DNA of 40,082 bases. It comes from an uncultured Eubacteriales bacterium (lineage in GTDB: Bacteria > Bacillota > Clostridia > Lachnospirales > CAG-274). Positions within the stretch are counted from its first letter, which is position 1, and each line of letters opens with the position of its first letter. Location of the stretch: assembly GCA_949738935.1 (NCBI GenBank), contig CATJCJ010000456.1, positions 1-40,082 on the forward strand, given 5' to 3'. The position numbers and the translations under genes are program-made. Shown in pieces: positions 9,283 through 18,079 of the stretch. The notes under the pieces were generated by a model, which saw nothing but the letters and a program-made list of their open reading frames with translations, was not told the DNA's origin and did no database searches.

Positions 9283-10563
9283 TTAAATTTCTGATATCGC
9301 CTTTTCAAACACCTCCAGAAATTTTTTAAAATCCTCACTATTGTGAGCAAAACTCACAAATAAAGCCTCAAACGGTGACGGCGCAATATAAATTCCATTA
9401 TCAAGCATACAATTAAAATATTTTACAAAAACGTTTGAGTCACTCTGAATAGCCGTTTTAAAAGAATTAACTTTTTCTTTTGTGAAAAACACCGACATTA
9501 AAGAACCAATTTGATTAACTTGAGCGTCAACCTTATAATTAGCAATAATGTTTCTCATTTCATTAGCTATATAATCCGAATTCATTGTAACAGTCCTCAA
9601 AATGTCCCTGTTTTTATTTAAAATCATAAGCTGTTCATACCCCGCCGCCATAGCAACAGGATTTCCCGACAAAGTTCCGGCCTGATAAACGTCCCCAACA
9701 GGAGCTATATGCTCCATAATCTCACGTTTTCCGCAATAAGCGCCAACAGGCATACCACCACCAATAATTTTTCCAAAAACAACAATATCAGCGTCAACTC
9801 CAAAATATTCTTGAGCACCGCCCAAAGCTAATCTAAATCCGGTAATAACCTCATCAAAAATAAGAAGAGCGTTATTATCATCACAGAGTTTTCTCAAACC
9901 CTCCAAAAATCCATTCTCAGGAAGAACAACTCCCATATTAGCCGCAACAGGCTCAACAATAACACAAGCAATATTATTTTTATTTTTATTGAATAATTCC
10001 TCAAGGCTATTTAAATCATTATATTCAGCAACCAAAGTATTTTCAGCAAATTCATTAATAACGCCAGCGGAATTTGGCATACCCTCAGTCAAAGAGCCGG
10101 AACCGGCCTTAACAAGCATAGAATCGCTATGACCATGATAACAGCCCTCAAATTTTATAACCTTACTTTTGCCAGTAAAGCCTCTGGCGAGACGCAAAGC
10201 GCTCATAACGGCCTCGGTTCCGCTATTAACCATTCTAACCATCTCAACATTAGGAACAAGTTTACAAATAAGTTCCGCCATAAGGACTTCCTTTTCCGTT
10301 GGCGCTCCAAAACTAAGGCCATAAATAATAGTATTTTTTATAGCGTCAATTACGTCATTATGGCAATGACCTAAAATAATAGGACCCCAAGAATTAACAA
10401 AATCAATATACTCTTTATCATCAACATCGTAAATTTTTGAGCCAATAGCTTTTTTTATGAATAAAGGATTTCTGTCAACATTTGTATAAGCTCGAACAGG
10501 ACTGTTCACCCCTCCAGGCATAACATTTTTACCTCTTTCAAATAATTCATTTGATAAACTCAT
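9283..10563 (-). CDS. hemL: Glutamate-1-semialdehyde 2,1-aminomutase, 426 aa
   Basis: HemL converts glutamate-1-semialdehyde to 5-aminolevulinate, the first committed tetrapyrrole precursor of the C5 pathway, using pyridoxal phosphate. The PLP lysine is Lys265 in VVFGKIIGGGMPVGAY. Other family marks are MPGGVNSPVRA near the N-terminus, NSGTEAVMSALRLAR (about 114-128), the YHGHSD segment and FDEVITGFR (about 236-244). Length matches the family (about 425-430). A GGAG ribosome site precedes the ATG. No other heme, siroheme or cobalamin gene lies in the window; in a fermenting clostridium the product probably feeds cobalamin or siroheme. The gene heads the hemL-rsmF-ygiQ group, 99 bases after the ABC-F gene. 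Confidence 0.97.
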   Translation of the reverse strand: MSLSNELFERGKNVMPGGVNSPVRAYTNVDRNPLFIKKAIGSKIYDVDDKEYIDFVNSWGPIILGHCHNDVIDAIKNTIIYGLSFGAPTEKEVLMAELICKLVPNVEMVRMVNSGTEAVMSALRLARGFTGKSKVIKFEGCYHGHSDSMLVKAGSGSLTEGMPNSAGVINEFAENTLVAEYNDLNSLEELFNKNKNNIACVIVEPVAANMGVVLPENGFLEGLRKLCDDNNALLIFDEVITGFRLALGGAQEYFGVDADIVVFGKIIGGGMPVGAYCGKREIMEHIAPVGDVYQAGTLSGNPVAMAAGYEQLMILNKNRDILRTVTMNSDYIANEMRNIIANYKVDAQVNQIGSLMSVFFTKEKVNSFKTAIQSDSNVFVKYFNCMLDNGIYIAPSPFEALFVSFAHNSEDFKKFLEVFEKAISEI

Positions 10564-10600
10564 AATATAGCATCTCCGTTCCTAAAATTTTTTGTTATTT

Positions 10601-10662
10601 AATAATACCAAATAACTTAATAAAACAAATTCAAATCAACATTGTAATTATTGGGTATTATT
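10601..10662 (-). repeat. 17-bp inverted repeat directly after the ABC-F stop codon
   Basis: Arms at 10601-10617 and 10646-10662 pair over 17 positions with one mismatch; one further position pairs as G-U only in minus-strand RNA. The loop is 28 bases. The stem begins on the base after the ABC-F stop codon, so it probably shapes the 3' end of that mRNA. It is AT-rich and not followed by a T-run, so it is a weak terminator candidate at best, and it overlaps the region where the hemL promoter must lie. Confidence 0.4.
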
Positions 10663-12573
10663 TTAAGAAGACAGTTCCTCCCATTCATTATACAATTTTA
10701 TGAGAATTTCTTCAAGACTACTTTTTTGATTATATATTTCTTTTGATTTAAAAGCGTCTGTATAAACTTCCTCTGTTCCAAGAAGTTCATCCAATCGAGC
10801 GATTTCCGCCTCAGTTTCTTCTATATTTTTTTCAAGCTTTTTTATTTTATTTTCTTTTTTACGTTTTAAAGCAAGTTCTTCCTTTTGTTTTTGCCAGCTG
10901 ACTTTTAATTGAGAATCATTGGAATTTTTAGCAGTGGTAAAGGTTTCACCATTTTCAATAAACTTTTTTTCAGTCTTTTTTTCCATATAATAGTCATAAT
11001 TTCCATTATATATTGTCACTTTGTCAGAGTTCAACTCAATTATTTTTTTTGCCGTATTATTTATAAAATAACGGTCATGAGAAATATAAAGGCATGTTCC
11101 CTCATAATTTCTTAAAGCCTCCTCAAGAATTTCTTTTGAGTTTATATCAAGGTGATTTGTCGGCTCGTCCAAAATTAAAAAATTAGCGTTTGACAGCATT
11201 ATTTTAGCTAAAGCGACACGACCTTTTTCTCCTCCGCTTAAAGATTTTATTTCTTTATTAACATCATCTCCCGTAAAAACAAAAGCGGCAAGAGTATTTC
11301 TTATCTCAAGATTATTAAGTTTTGGAAAAGAATCCGAAATCTCATTAAAAATAGTTTTATCTGGGTTAATACCTTGATGTTCTTGGTCATAATAACCTAT
11401 ATTTATATTTGAGCCAAGCTTTATTTTTCCGCCTGTATAATTAACCTTGTTTAAAATTATTTTTACCAGTGTTGTTTTTCCAACGCCGTTAGGTCCTATT
11501 AAAGCAGCTTTATCACCTTTTTTTATTTCAAATGAAATATTTTTAAAAAGATTTTTATCATCAAAATCCTTTTTCAAATCCATCACAGAAAGGACGTCTT
11601 GACCACTTTCTATTTTAGGTTTCAAAGTTATACGAATTTTATCGGGAAGATTTTCAGGTTTTTTAATAACTTCCATCTTTTTTAACGCTTTCTCACGACT
11701 TTCAGCTCGTTTAATAGATTTTTCACGATTAAACGAACGAAGTTTTTTAATAACTTCCTCTTGATGTTTTATTTCTTTTTGCTGTGACATATAATGGTTT
11801 AACTCTATTTGACGATTTATAGCCTTTTGACTTGCATAAAAACTGTAGTCTCCGTTATACACTGTTGCCCTTTTATTTTCAATCTCAATTATCTTAGTTG
11901 TGGTTCTATTAATAAAATATCTATCGTGAGTTATTATAACAACGCTTTTTTTGTAATTCCTCAAAAAATCCTCAAGCCAGTGTATAGAATCTATATCAAG
12001 ATGGTTTGTCGGCTCATCCAATAAAAGAATATCAGGAGAGGAAAGAAGCAGTTTACCCAAAGCGGCCCTTGTCTTTTGTCCTCCAGAAAGATGATTTATC
12101 GGAGCATTCGCTTCCTCACTTGTAAACCCCAAACCTTTTATTATTCCCCTTGTTCGACTTTTATACTCATAACCGTTATTTTTTTCAAATTCTGCCGAAA
12201 GAGCCGAATATTTTTTCATCATATCCTTGAGTTCAATACCCTCCGCCAAGCCCATTTTAATTTCTATTTCCGACATTTCTTTCTCAATAGAAATTATATC
12301 ATCAAATACAGTTAAAAGTTCATCATAAAGTGTTTTTTCACTATCTATACTTAAGTCTTGAGCGAAATATCCTATCTTTGCCTCCTTTGGAATTATTATC
12401 ATACCTTCATCAGGAGAAATTTCCCCCATAATTATTTTGAAAAGAGTTGATTTTCCCGCTCCATTTACTCCAACAATCGCTGCTCTTTCTTTCTCATTTA
12501 TTACAAAAGAAATATCATCAAGAATCAAATCAACACCATAAGATTTTTTTATATTGTTACAAGATAATATCAT
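10663..12573 (-). CDS. ABC-F family ATPase, 636 aa
   Basis: This is a soluble ABC protein with two nucleotide-binding domains and no membrane segment. ABC-F proteins act on ribosomes, relieving stalled translation or, in some cases, displacing antibiotics. Walker A motifs are GVNGAGKST (about 35-43) and GPNGVGKTT (about 360); signatures are LSGGQKTR and LSGGEKGR; Walker B plus switch motifs are LLLDEPTNHLD and LILDEPTNHLD. The linker between domains, about 80 charged residues (about 245-325), is the tRNA-interaction region. A C-terminal coiled coil (about 560-630, LKRKKENKIKKLEKNIEETE) makes it resemble the YdiF/Uup type. There is no upstream leader attenuator of the resistance kind, so a housekeeping role is more likely than resistance. 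Ribosome site GGAGG. Confidence 0.93.
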   Translation of the reverse strand: MILSCNNIKKSYGVDLILDDISFVINEKERAAIVGVNGAGKSTLFKIIMGEISPDEGMIIIPKEAKIGYFAQDLSIDSEKTLYDELLTVFDDIISIEKEMSEIEIKMGLAEGIELKDMMKKYSALSAEFEKNNGYEYKSRTRGIIKGLGFTSEEANAPINHLSGGQKTRAALGKLLLSSPDILLLDEPTNHLDIDSIHWLEDFLRNYKKSVVIITHDRYFINRTTTKIIEIENKRATVYNGDYSFYASQKAINRQIELNHYMSQQKEIKHQEEVIKKLRSFNREKSIKRAESREKALKKMEVIKKPENLPDKIRITLKPKIESGQDVLSVMDLKKDFDDKNLFKNISFEIKKGDKAALIGPNGVGKTTLVKIILNKVNYTGGKIKLGSNINIGYYDQEHQGINPDKTIFNEISDSFPKLNNLEIRNTLAAFVFTGDDVNKEIKSLSGGEKGRVALAKIMLSNANFLILDEPTNHLDINSKEILEEALRNYEGTCLYISHDRYFINNTAKKIIELNSDKVTIYNGNYDYYMEKKTEKKFIENGETFTTAKNSNDSQLKVSWQKQKEELALKRKKENKIKKLEKNIEETEAEIARLDELLGTEEVYTDAFKSKEIYNQKSSLEEILIKLYNEWEELSS

Positions 12574-12640
12574 TTTTGACCTCCGTAAAAATTATATGAT
12601 TTATTTTACCAAAAAAATAAAGATTTTGGAAGAGGAAAGA

Positions 12641-12670
12641 TTGACAAAAATTAAATTAAAGTGTTATACT
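12641..12670 (+). promoter_or_regulatory. Promoter of rex
   Basis: A perfect -35 box TTGACA (12641-12646) is followed after 18 bases by TATACT (12665-12670). Transcription would start about 30 bases before the rex ATG. The region is divergent from the ABC-F gene, whose ribosome site is at the other end. No typical Rex operator (TTGTTAA inverted repeat) was seen here. Confidence 0.75.
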
Positions 12671-12708
12671 TCTCTATATATTATAATTACATTAAGGAAT
12701 GGTTATAA

Positions 12709-13353
12709 ATGGAGAAAAAAATCTCACTGGCTGTCATAAAAAGGCTGCCAAGATATTACAGATATTTAGGAGACTTGCTTGATAATGGTATCACAAGAAT
12801 CTCATCAAAAGATTTAAGTAAAAGAATGAATGTTACAGCGTCTCAAATAAGACAAGATTTAAATAATTTCGGATGTTTCGGGCAGCAAGGATATGGCTAT
12901 AATGTTGAAGTCCTCTATAATGAGATAAGAAAAATACTTGGAGTTGATAAACAATATAATCTCGTTATTATCGGAGCCGGAAATATAGGTCAAGCTCTTG
13001 TTAATTATATAAACTTTCAAAAAAGAGGTTTTAATTTTATAGCGATGTTTGACATCAATCCAAGACTTATTGGTATGACAATTCGAGGAATTGAAATTTA
13101 TGATATTGACACTCTTGAAAATTTTCTTAAAACTCATAATGTTGATATTGTTGTTTTAACTCTTCCGAAAAATAACGCCGTAAAGGTCTCAAAAATTATT
13201 ATTGAATGCGGAATTAAAGGAATTTGGAATTTTTCACACGTTGACCTTAAAACGCCGCCAAATGTTGTTGTTGAAAATATTCATCTTACTGACAGTATGA
13301 TGACATTATCGTATAAACTCAACAATAAAGACTATATTATTGATGAGAGTTAA
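12709..13353 (+). CDS. rex: Redox-sensing transcriptional repressor Rex, 214 aa
   Basis: Rex senses the NADH/NAD+ ratio and represses fermentation, hydrogenase and related genes in Gram-positive bacteria. The N-terminal winged helix (about 1-80) contains ISSKDLSKRMNVTASQIRQD and the family segment NNFGCFGQQGYGYNV. The Rossmann NADH site is IIGAGNIGQAL (about 87-97). The C-terminal domain-swap helix is present and length matches the family (210-220). The ribosome site is a modest AAGGA about ten bases before the ATG. It precedes the polysaccharide genes on the same strand but with an 84-99 base gap; a functional link to them is not implied. Likely targets in this genome include hydrogenase genes, of which only hydF is in the window. 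Confidence 0.97.
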   Translation: MEKKISLAVIKRLPRYYRYLGDLLDNGITRISSKDLSKRMNVTASQIRQDLNNFGCFGQQGYGYNVEVLYNEIRKILGVDKQYNLVIIGAGNIGQALVNYINFQKRGFNFIAMFDINPRLIGMTIRGIEIYDIDTLENFLKTHNVDIVVLTLPKNNAVKVSKIIIECGIKGIWNFSHVDLKTPPNVVVENIHLTDSMMTLSYKLNNKDYIIDES

Positions 13354-13452
13354 TTTTAATATAATAAACGGCAATATTGGAAAATCAAAATTTCTTGTAT
13401 TTGAATAACATTGTCTTAAACATGATTTAATTTAAGAATGGAGAATAAAGTA

Positions 13453-15336
13453 ATGAAAACAAAAGAACAAAAAAACTGGTATGATTATACTATTGGAGTT
13501 TGCGTAATTTTGGTTTTAGCCATTGTTCCTCTTTTTATTGGAGCAAAATATGTAGATGTCACCCCATCTGAAAGTATTGTAAGATCCTCAGCTAAAATTC
13601 TTGATGTATTTTCTTACTATAAATCTCTCACAATATGTTTTATTACTCTATTTATGTCTATTGCGTTTTTTATGTATGTTCCTGAGAAAGGAGAGAAAAA
13701 ATATAATCTTGAACACCCTATTTTCTTTTGTGGAATAGCTTTTATTTTATTTGTAATACTTTCTTTTTTTCTGACATCCTATAAAGAATTAGCCCTAATC
13801 GGTATAAGCGAAAGATATGAAAGTATGTGGACTCTTATTTCATATATGGCTTTAATGGTCATTTCTTTTAAATATTGTGTTACAAAATTTAGGGTTAAAC
13901 TCGTAATATGCGGACTGTTTGCTGGTATATTTATAATTGGAACAATAGGAATGTTTCAATACTTTGATATGGATATTTTCTCAACAGAATTTGGAGCTAA
14001 ATGGGTTCTTGGAGATATGTATCAAGGTAACCCTCTAAATATTAAATTTGATGAGGTTTATTCTCTTTTGTATAATCCAAACTGTGTTGGTATGTACTGT
14101 TCAATGCTCTTACCTTTCACAATAATACTAGCCGTCTGCTTACCTTTTAATATATTTAAGTACTGTTTTGAGGGAATTATTAAATATATTTCAATTATTT
14201 TAAGTGTAATACTTATTTTTAATCTGGTAGGAAGCGATTCCGAAGGAGGTTTTGTCGCGGTATTTACATCACTTTTTATCGCAGCTGTACTTGGTATTGT
14301 ATACATTATCAAAAATAAAAAATATAGACAATGCTCAAAAGTTTTTTTAACAGTTATTTTTGTAATAGTCTCTGTATTTGTATTATCCTCTGTCATTTTC
14401 ATTTTAAATAATGAAAATGTTATAGAAAAAATATCTTACAATTTTGATATACTTACCGGAAAAAGCGAGGGTTCTTCCGGATATTATTTTAAAGATTTAC
14501 TTGTCGATTCCAACAAAAACAGAATTGAGATTTTAACAATTGATAATTCTATTTTTATTGATTATAATAAAGACAGTAAACGACTTCAAATCTCTGATAA
14601 AGATAATATTTTATTACCATACAATGAATGTGATTTTTCAATAGAAACAATTAAAGAAAAAAGAAGAAATAATCATATAATAAAATCTAAAAATGGTCAA
14701 ATTTTAAGTATGGATATATTCTTAAAAGAAAATATTCCTGTTTTAGAACTTAAAAACGATAATATTTCTATTCGTTTTAAAGTTTCTGATAAAGGTGAGC
14801 TCTTACCTGTTGACAAAAATTATAATATTATTGATATTAATAAAAAAGCGGATAGTATCGGATTTAATGGTATAGAGGCTTTCGGAACAGGAAGAGGATA
14901 TATTTGGTCACGAAGTATGCCGTTAATCTTTTCAAACGGAATTAAAGGCTTTATTTCGGGAAGCGGACCAGATAGCTTTGCTATTGCTTTTCCTCAATTT
15001 GAAATAAGAGAAAAACTAAAATATTTGGGTAATCCTTATATAATTATTGATAAGCCCCATAATTTTTATTTACAAACAGCTATAAATACAGGTTTGCTTT
15101 CACTTGTTTCTTTTATAGTTCTATTTGTCACATATATATATAGAACTATAAAAAGCATACTTAAAGACATTGAAAATGACAAATTAATTATTTCACTTAA
15201 ATTTGCGTTCCTTATCGGCGTTATTGGTTATTTAATTTCCGCGCTTGCGACTGACAGTGTTGTTTCTGTAGCGCCAACATTTTGGATTATGCTTGGAACA
15301 GGCTTTGCCATTTCAGAATTTTCCAAAACAAAATAA
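13453..15336 (+). CDS. O-antigen ligase/polymerase-like membrane protein, 627 aa
   Basis: The protein is probably a Wzy_C-type glycan polymerase or ligase that transfers lipid-linked sugar chains on the outer face of the membrane. I count about 12 hydrophobic segments: nine up to about residue 317 and three after about 547. The large extracytoplasmic loop between them, about 230 residues, carries the family motif GSGPDSFAIAFPQ followed by KPHNFYLQ, whose histidine is typical of WaaL/Wzy proteins. The loop also holds a charged, beta-rich insertion at about 325-470. I choose the ATG at 13453 because GGAG lies nine bases upstream; an in-frame ATG at 13438 has no ribosome site. It is followed 23 bases later by the 4,6-dehydratase gene. 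Whether it ligates or polymerises cannot be told from sequence. Confidence 0.82.
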   Translation: MKTKEQKNWYDYTIGVCVILVLAIVPLFIGAKYVDVTPSESIVRSSAKILDVFSYYKSLTICFITLFMSIAFFMYVPEKGEKKYNLEHPIFFCGIAFILFVILSFFLTSYKELALIGISERYESMWTLISYMALMVISFKYCVTKFRVKLVICGLFAGIFIIGTIGMFQYFDMDIFSTEFGAKWVLGDMYQGNPLNIKFDEVYSLLYNPNCVGMYCSMLLPFTIILAVCLPFNIFKYCFEGIIKYISIILSVILIFNLVGSDSEGGFVAVFTSLFIAAVLGIVYIIKNKKYRQCSKVFLTVIFVIVSVFVLSSVIFILNNENVIEKISYNFDILTGKSEGSSGYYFKDLLVDSNKNRIEILTIDNSIFIDYNKDSKRLQISDKDNILLPYNECDFSIETIKEKRRNNHIIKSKNGQILSMDIFLKENIPVLELKNDNISIRFKVSDKGELLPVDKNYNIIDINKKADSIGFNGIEAFGTGRGYIWSRSMPLIFSNGIKGFISGSGPDSFAIAFPQFEIREKLKYLGNPYIIIDKPHNFYLQTAINTGLLSLVSFIVLFVTYIYRTIKSILKDIENDKLIISLKFAFLIGVIGYLISALATDSVVSVAPTFWIMLGTGFAISEFSKTK

Positions 15337-15359
15337 AATTCAAAGAGCGGAGGATTTTT

Positions 15360-17273
15360 ATGCGAAAAATCGAAAATTTTTTTGGCGGAAATATTGGTAA
15401 AAGTATACTATATATTGTTCTTGACGCAATTTGTGTTGACTTTTCAATTCTTGTGGGAATTGGTATGTGGTTTGATGGAAGCATTCCCGGCGGAATCAAA
15501 ATTTTAATTCCCGAAACTGTATGGATATGGTATTTGATTATGGCAATAATAGCTCCTATTGTGTGCGTGTTTTTTTATATAACCTTCAAGTTTTATAAAA
15601 ATCTATGGGAATATGCCGCGGCAGAAGACGTTTTTAAAGTTGTTATAGCAAATACATTTATATTTCTCACTCTATATTTTATTGACCTGTTTTTTATTGA
15701 GAAAAAAGAGCTTTTAATTTTACCAAAAAGAATGATTGTCGCCTCCGCTATTATTAACATTTTGCTTTGTATTGTCATAAGATTTGGCGGACGTATCATT
15801 AAAAGATTTTTCACTTATATTGGACATCTTATAAGCCGAAAAGCCGGCTGCAAAAGAGTTATGATTATTGGCGCCGGAAATTCAGGCAACGAGGTTATAA
15901 AAAAAATCATAAAAAGTGAACCAAGATATGAGGATAGAATTCCTGTTATTGTTGTTGATGATGATAAAGAAAAAAACAATACAAACATAAACGGAGTACG
16001 AGTTGTTTATGGAACAAAAAGTATTCCAAAATTAGCAAGGGTATATAATATTGATGAAATAATTATCGCTATTCCCACAGCGACAAATATTCAGTTAAGA
16101 AAAATCATAGATTTATGTACAAAAACAGAATGTGCGTTAAAAAAAATTCAACCCTTAAGTGATATATCAAACAACTCAAACAGCAATTCAATTATGGATA
16201 TAAATATTGTTGATTTGCTTTCTCGAGATGAGATAAATATTGATGTTAAAAGTATATCAGGTTATTTAAAACATAAAGTGGTTCTTGTTACAGGCGGCGG
16301 CGGTTCCATAGGTTCAGAACTTTGCAGACAAATTTCAAAATTTTCTCCCAAAAAACTCATTATCTTTGACGTTTATGAAAACTCCGCTTTTGAAATCTTC
16401 AATGAACTGAAAAACAAATATAGCAATATAGAATTTATAATTAAAATAGGCTCAATAAGAGACAAAAAATGTCTTGAAAATCTTTTTGAGACATTTCATC
16501 CGGCTGTTATTTTTCATGCCGCGGCTCATAAACATGTTACACTTATGGAAAATTGTCCCGCAGAGGCTATAAAAAATAATGTATTTGGAACAATGAATAC
16601 AGCCGAACTAGCTGATAAGTTCAATGTTGACCGATTCGTCCTCCTTTCAACAGATAAAGCTGTTAATCCCACCAATGTTATGGGAGCGACAAAAAGAATT
16701 ACCGAATTACTCATTCAAAGTTTATTCGCTAACAGCAAAACAAAGTTCATGGCAGTAAGATTTGGAAATGTTCTCGGCAGCAACGGAAGTGTCATTCCAA
16801 TTTTTCAGCGCCAAATTGAGGAGGGAGGTCCCGTCACAGTTACTGACCCAAATGTTGTTAGATATTTTATGACTATTCCCGAAGCCGCCAGACTCGTATT
16901 ACAAGCCGGCGGAATTGGGCAAAACGGAAGAATTTTTGTTTTAGATATGGGAGAACCCGTAAAAATAAATGATTTGGCGAAAAATCTCATACGACTTTCG
17001 GGATATGTTCTTGGAAAAGACATAGATATTATATATATAGGATTAAGACCCGGTGAGAAATTATATGAGGAGTTGATTATGGATGATGAAAAGGACAATT
17101 TAAGTGTAACCTATCATGACAAAATTTTTATCGCAAAGCCAATCGAAATTGACAACGAAATTTTTAAAAATCAGCTTGAGCGATTACATCTTGCGGCATA
17201 TGAAAATACTTCTGAAATTTATAAAATTTTACATGAGATTCTACCTAATTTTAATAGCAGTAAACTCTCTTAA
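15360..17273 (+). CDS. Membrane-bound UDP-sugar 4,6-dehydratase (CapD/PglF type), 637 aa
   Basis: Enzymes of this family convert UDP-GlcNAc to its 4-keto-6-deoxy sugar, the entry to bacillosamine, FucNAc or QuiNAc-type sugars of surface glycans. Four membrane segments fill about residues 10-155. A first Rossmann-like domain starts at RVMIIGAGNSGNEV (about 166). The catalytic NAD domain starts at LVTGGGGSIGSELCRQ (about 308) and contains STDKAVNPTNVMGATKR (about 430-446), with methionine in place of the usual short-chain dehydrogenase tyrosine, as in PglF and WbpM. The start chosen has GGAGG directly upstream; an upstream in-frame ATG at 15282 lies inside the preceding gene and has no ribosome site. 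Two flanking genes, a ligase/polymerase and a phosphoglycosyl transferase, support a surface-glycan role. Confidence 0.93.
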   Translation: MRKIENFFGGNIGKSILYIVLDAICVDFSILVGIGMWFDGSIPGGIKILIPETVWIWYLIMAIIAPIVCVFFYITFKFYKNLWEYAAAEDVFKVVIANTFIFLTLYFIDLFFIEKKELLILPKRMIVASAIINILLCIVIRFGGRIIKRFFTYIGHLISRKAGCKRVMIIGAGNSGNEVIKKIIKSEPRYEDRIPVIVVDDDKEKNNTNINGVRVVYGTKSIPKLARVYNIDEIIIAIPTATNIQLRKIIDLCTKTECALKKIQPLSDISNNSNSNSIMDINIVDLLSRDEINIDVKSISGYLKHKVVLVTGGGGSIGSELCRQISKFSPKKLIIFDVYENSAFEIFNELKNKYSNIEFIIKIGSIRDKKCLENLFETFHPAVIFHAAAHKHVTLMENCPAEAIKNNVFGTMNTAELADKFNVDRFVLLSTDKAVNPTNVMGATKRITELLIQSLFANSKTKFMAVRFGNVLGSNGSVIPIFQRQIEEGGPVTVTDPNVVRYFMTIPEAARLVLQAGGIGQNGRIFVLDMGEPVKINDLAKNLIRLSGYVLGKDIDIIYIGLRPGEKLYEELIMDDEKDNLSVTYHDKIFIAKPIEIDNEIFKNQLERLHLAAYENTSEIYKILHEILPNFNSSKLS

Positions 17274-17301
17274 GCTCCAAAATTCTAAAAGGCGGTGCTT
17301 T

Positions 17302-17907
17302 ATGTATAAATATTTTAAAAGATTATTCGACATTATTTTTTCGCTTTTTTCTTTGTTAATTTTGGCAATACCTATGATTATTTTCGCTATAATTATAAAA
17401 TGTGAATCAAAAGGTCCTGTCATTTTCAAACAAAAAAGAATTGGAAAAAACAAAAAAGAGTTTTTTATTTACAAATTTCGAACAATGCGCAGCGACACTC
17501 CCAAAAATGTTCCAACTCATCTGTTACAAAATCCAGAAATTTATATAACAAAATCCGGATCTTTTTTCAGAAAAACAAGTATAGATGAACTTCCTCAACT
17601 TTTTAATATTATAAAAGGAGATATGAGTATAATTGGTCCAAGGCCGGCTCTTTGGAACCAATATGACCTTATAAAAAAAAGAGATGAGTTTGGGGCGAAC
17701 GATTGTTTACCGGGACTAACAGGTTTAGCTCAAATAAACGGAAGAGATGAGCTTGAAATTGAAAAAAAAGCTGAACTTGATGGAAAATATGTAAAAAATA
17801 TAAGTCTTTACATGGATTTAAAAATTTTTTTTTCTACTATTAAATCTGTTTTTAGCGGAGATGGCATCAAAGAAGGAGTGTCTGACAAAAATTTTAATAA
17901 AAAATAA
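17302..17907 (+). CDS. Monotopic phosphoglycosyl transferase (PglC-like), 201 aa
   Basis: The enzyme should transfer a sugar phosphate from a UDP-sugar to undecaprenyl phosphate, the first membrane step of glycan assembly. A single re-entrant hydrophobic helix (about 10-32, FSLFSLLILAIPMIIFAIII) is followed by GPVIFKQKRIGKNKKEFFIYKF, the catalytic Asp-Glu pair in TSIDELPQLFNIIKGDMS (about 93-110) and IGPRPA. Length of about 200 residues matches the small PglC type rather than the long WcaJ type. The start at 17302 follows the ribosome site AAAGGCGGTG; a longer in-frame form beginning at 17116 overlaps the preceding gene and adds no conserved sequence. The upstream 4,6-dehydratase suggests a diacylated or deoxy-amino sugar as substrate (inference). 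Confidence 0.93.
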   Translation: MYKYFKRLFDIIFSLFSLLILAIPMIIFAIIIKCESKGPVIFKQKRIGKNKKEFFIYKFRTMRSDTPKNVPTHLLQNPEIYITKSGSFFRKTSIDELPQLFNIIKGDMSIIGPRPALWNQYDLIKKRDEFGANDCLPGLTGLAQINGRDELEIEKKAELDGKYVKNISLYMDLKIFFSTIKSVFSGDGIKEGVSDKNFNKK

Positions 17908-17911
17908 AATA

Positions 17912-17942
17912 TTGACTATTGTTTTAATCAATGTTTTATATT
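17912..17942 (+). promoter_or_regulatory. Possible promoter of the VanW-domain gene
   Basis: TTGACT (17912-17917) is followed by TATATT (17937-17942) at 19 bases, or by overlapping alternatives at 17-18 bases in an AT-rich run. The VanW gene starts about 135 bases downstream, so the leader would contain the inverted repeat at 17992-18049. Confidence 0.45.
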
Positions 17943-17991
17943 ATAATAATATGAGGTAAAAATCATTTTATATTTTATTATTATTTATCAG

Positions 17992-18049
17992 AACGCCGAT
18001 TAATTTGACGAAATTAAAACTCTATAAAATTCATTTATTAATCAGCGTT
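17992..18049 (+). repeat. 13-bp inverted repeat in the leader of the VanW-domain gene
   Basis: AACGCCGATTAAT (17992-18004) and its inverted partner ATTAATCAGCGTT (18037-18049) match at 12 of 13 positions around a 32-base spacer. No T-run follows, so it is not a classical terminator for the preceding transferase gene. It could be a leader structure or a protein site; nothing decides between these. Confidence 0.4.
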
Positions 18050-18079
18050 TACATAAAAATGTTTTAGGGAGGATTTTTT

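Noticed and set aside
10663-12573. ABC-F protein as an antibiotic-resistance factor
   Set aside because: Motifs and the C-terminal coiled coil fit housekeeping YdiF/Uup types, and there is no regulatory leader peptide or attenuator upstream.
12574-12708. Rex operator in the rex promoter region
   Set aside because: I looked for the TTGTTAA/TTAACAA or TTGTGAA inverted repeat here and upstream of hydF and found no convincing match.
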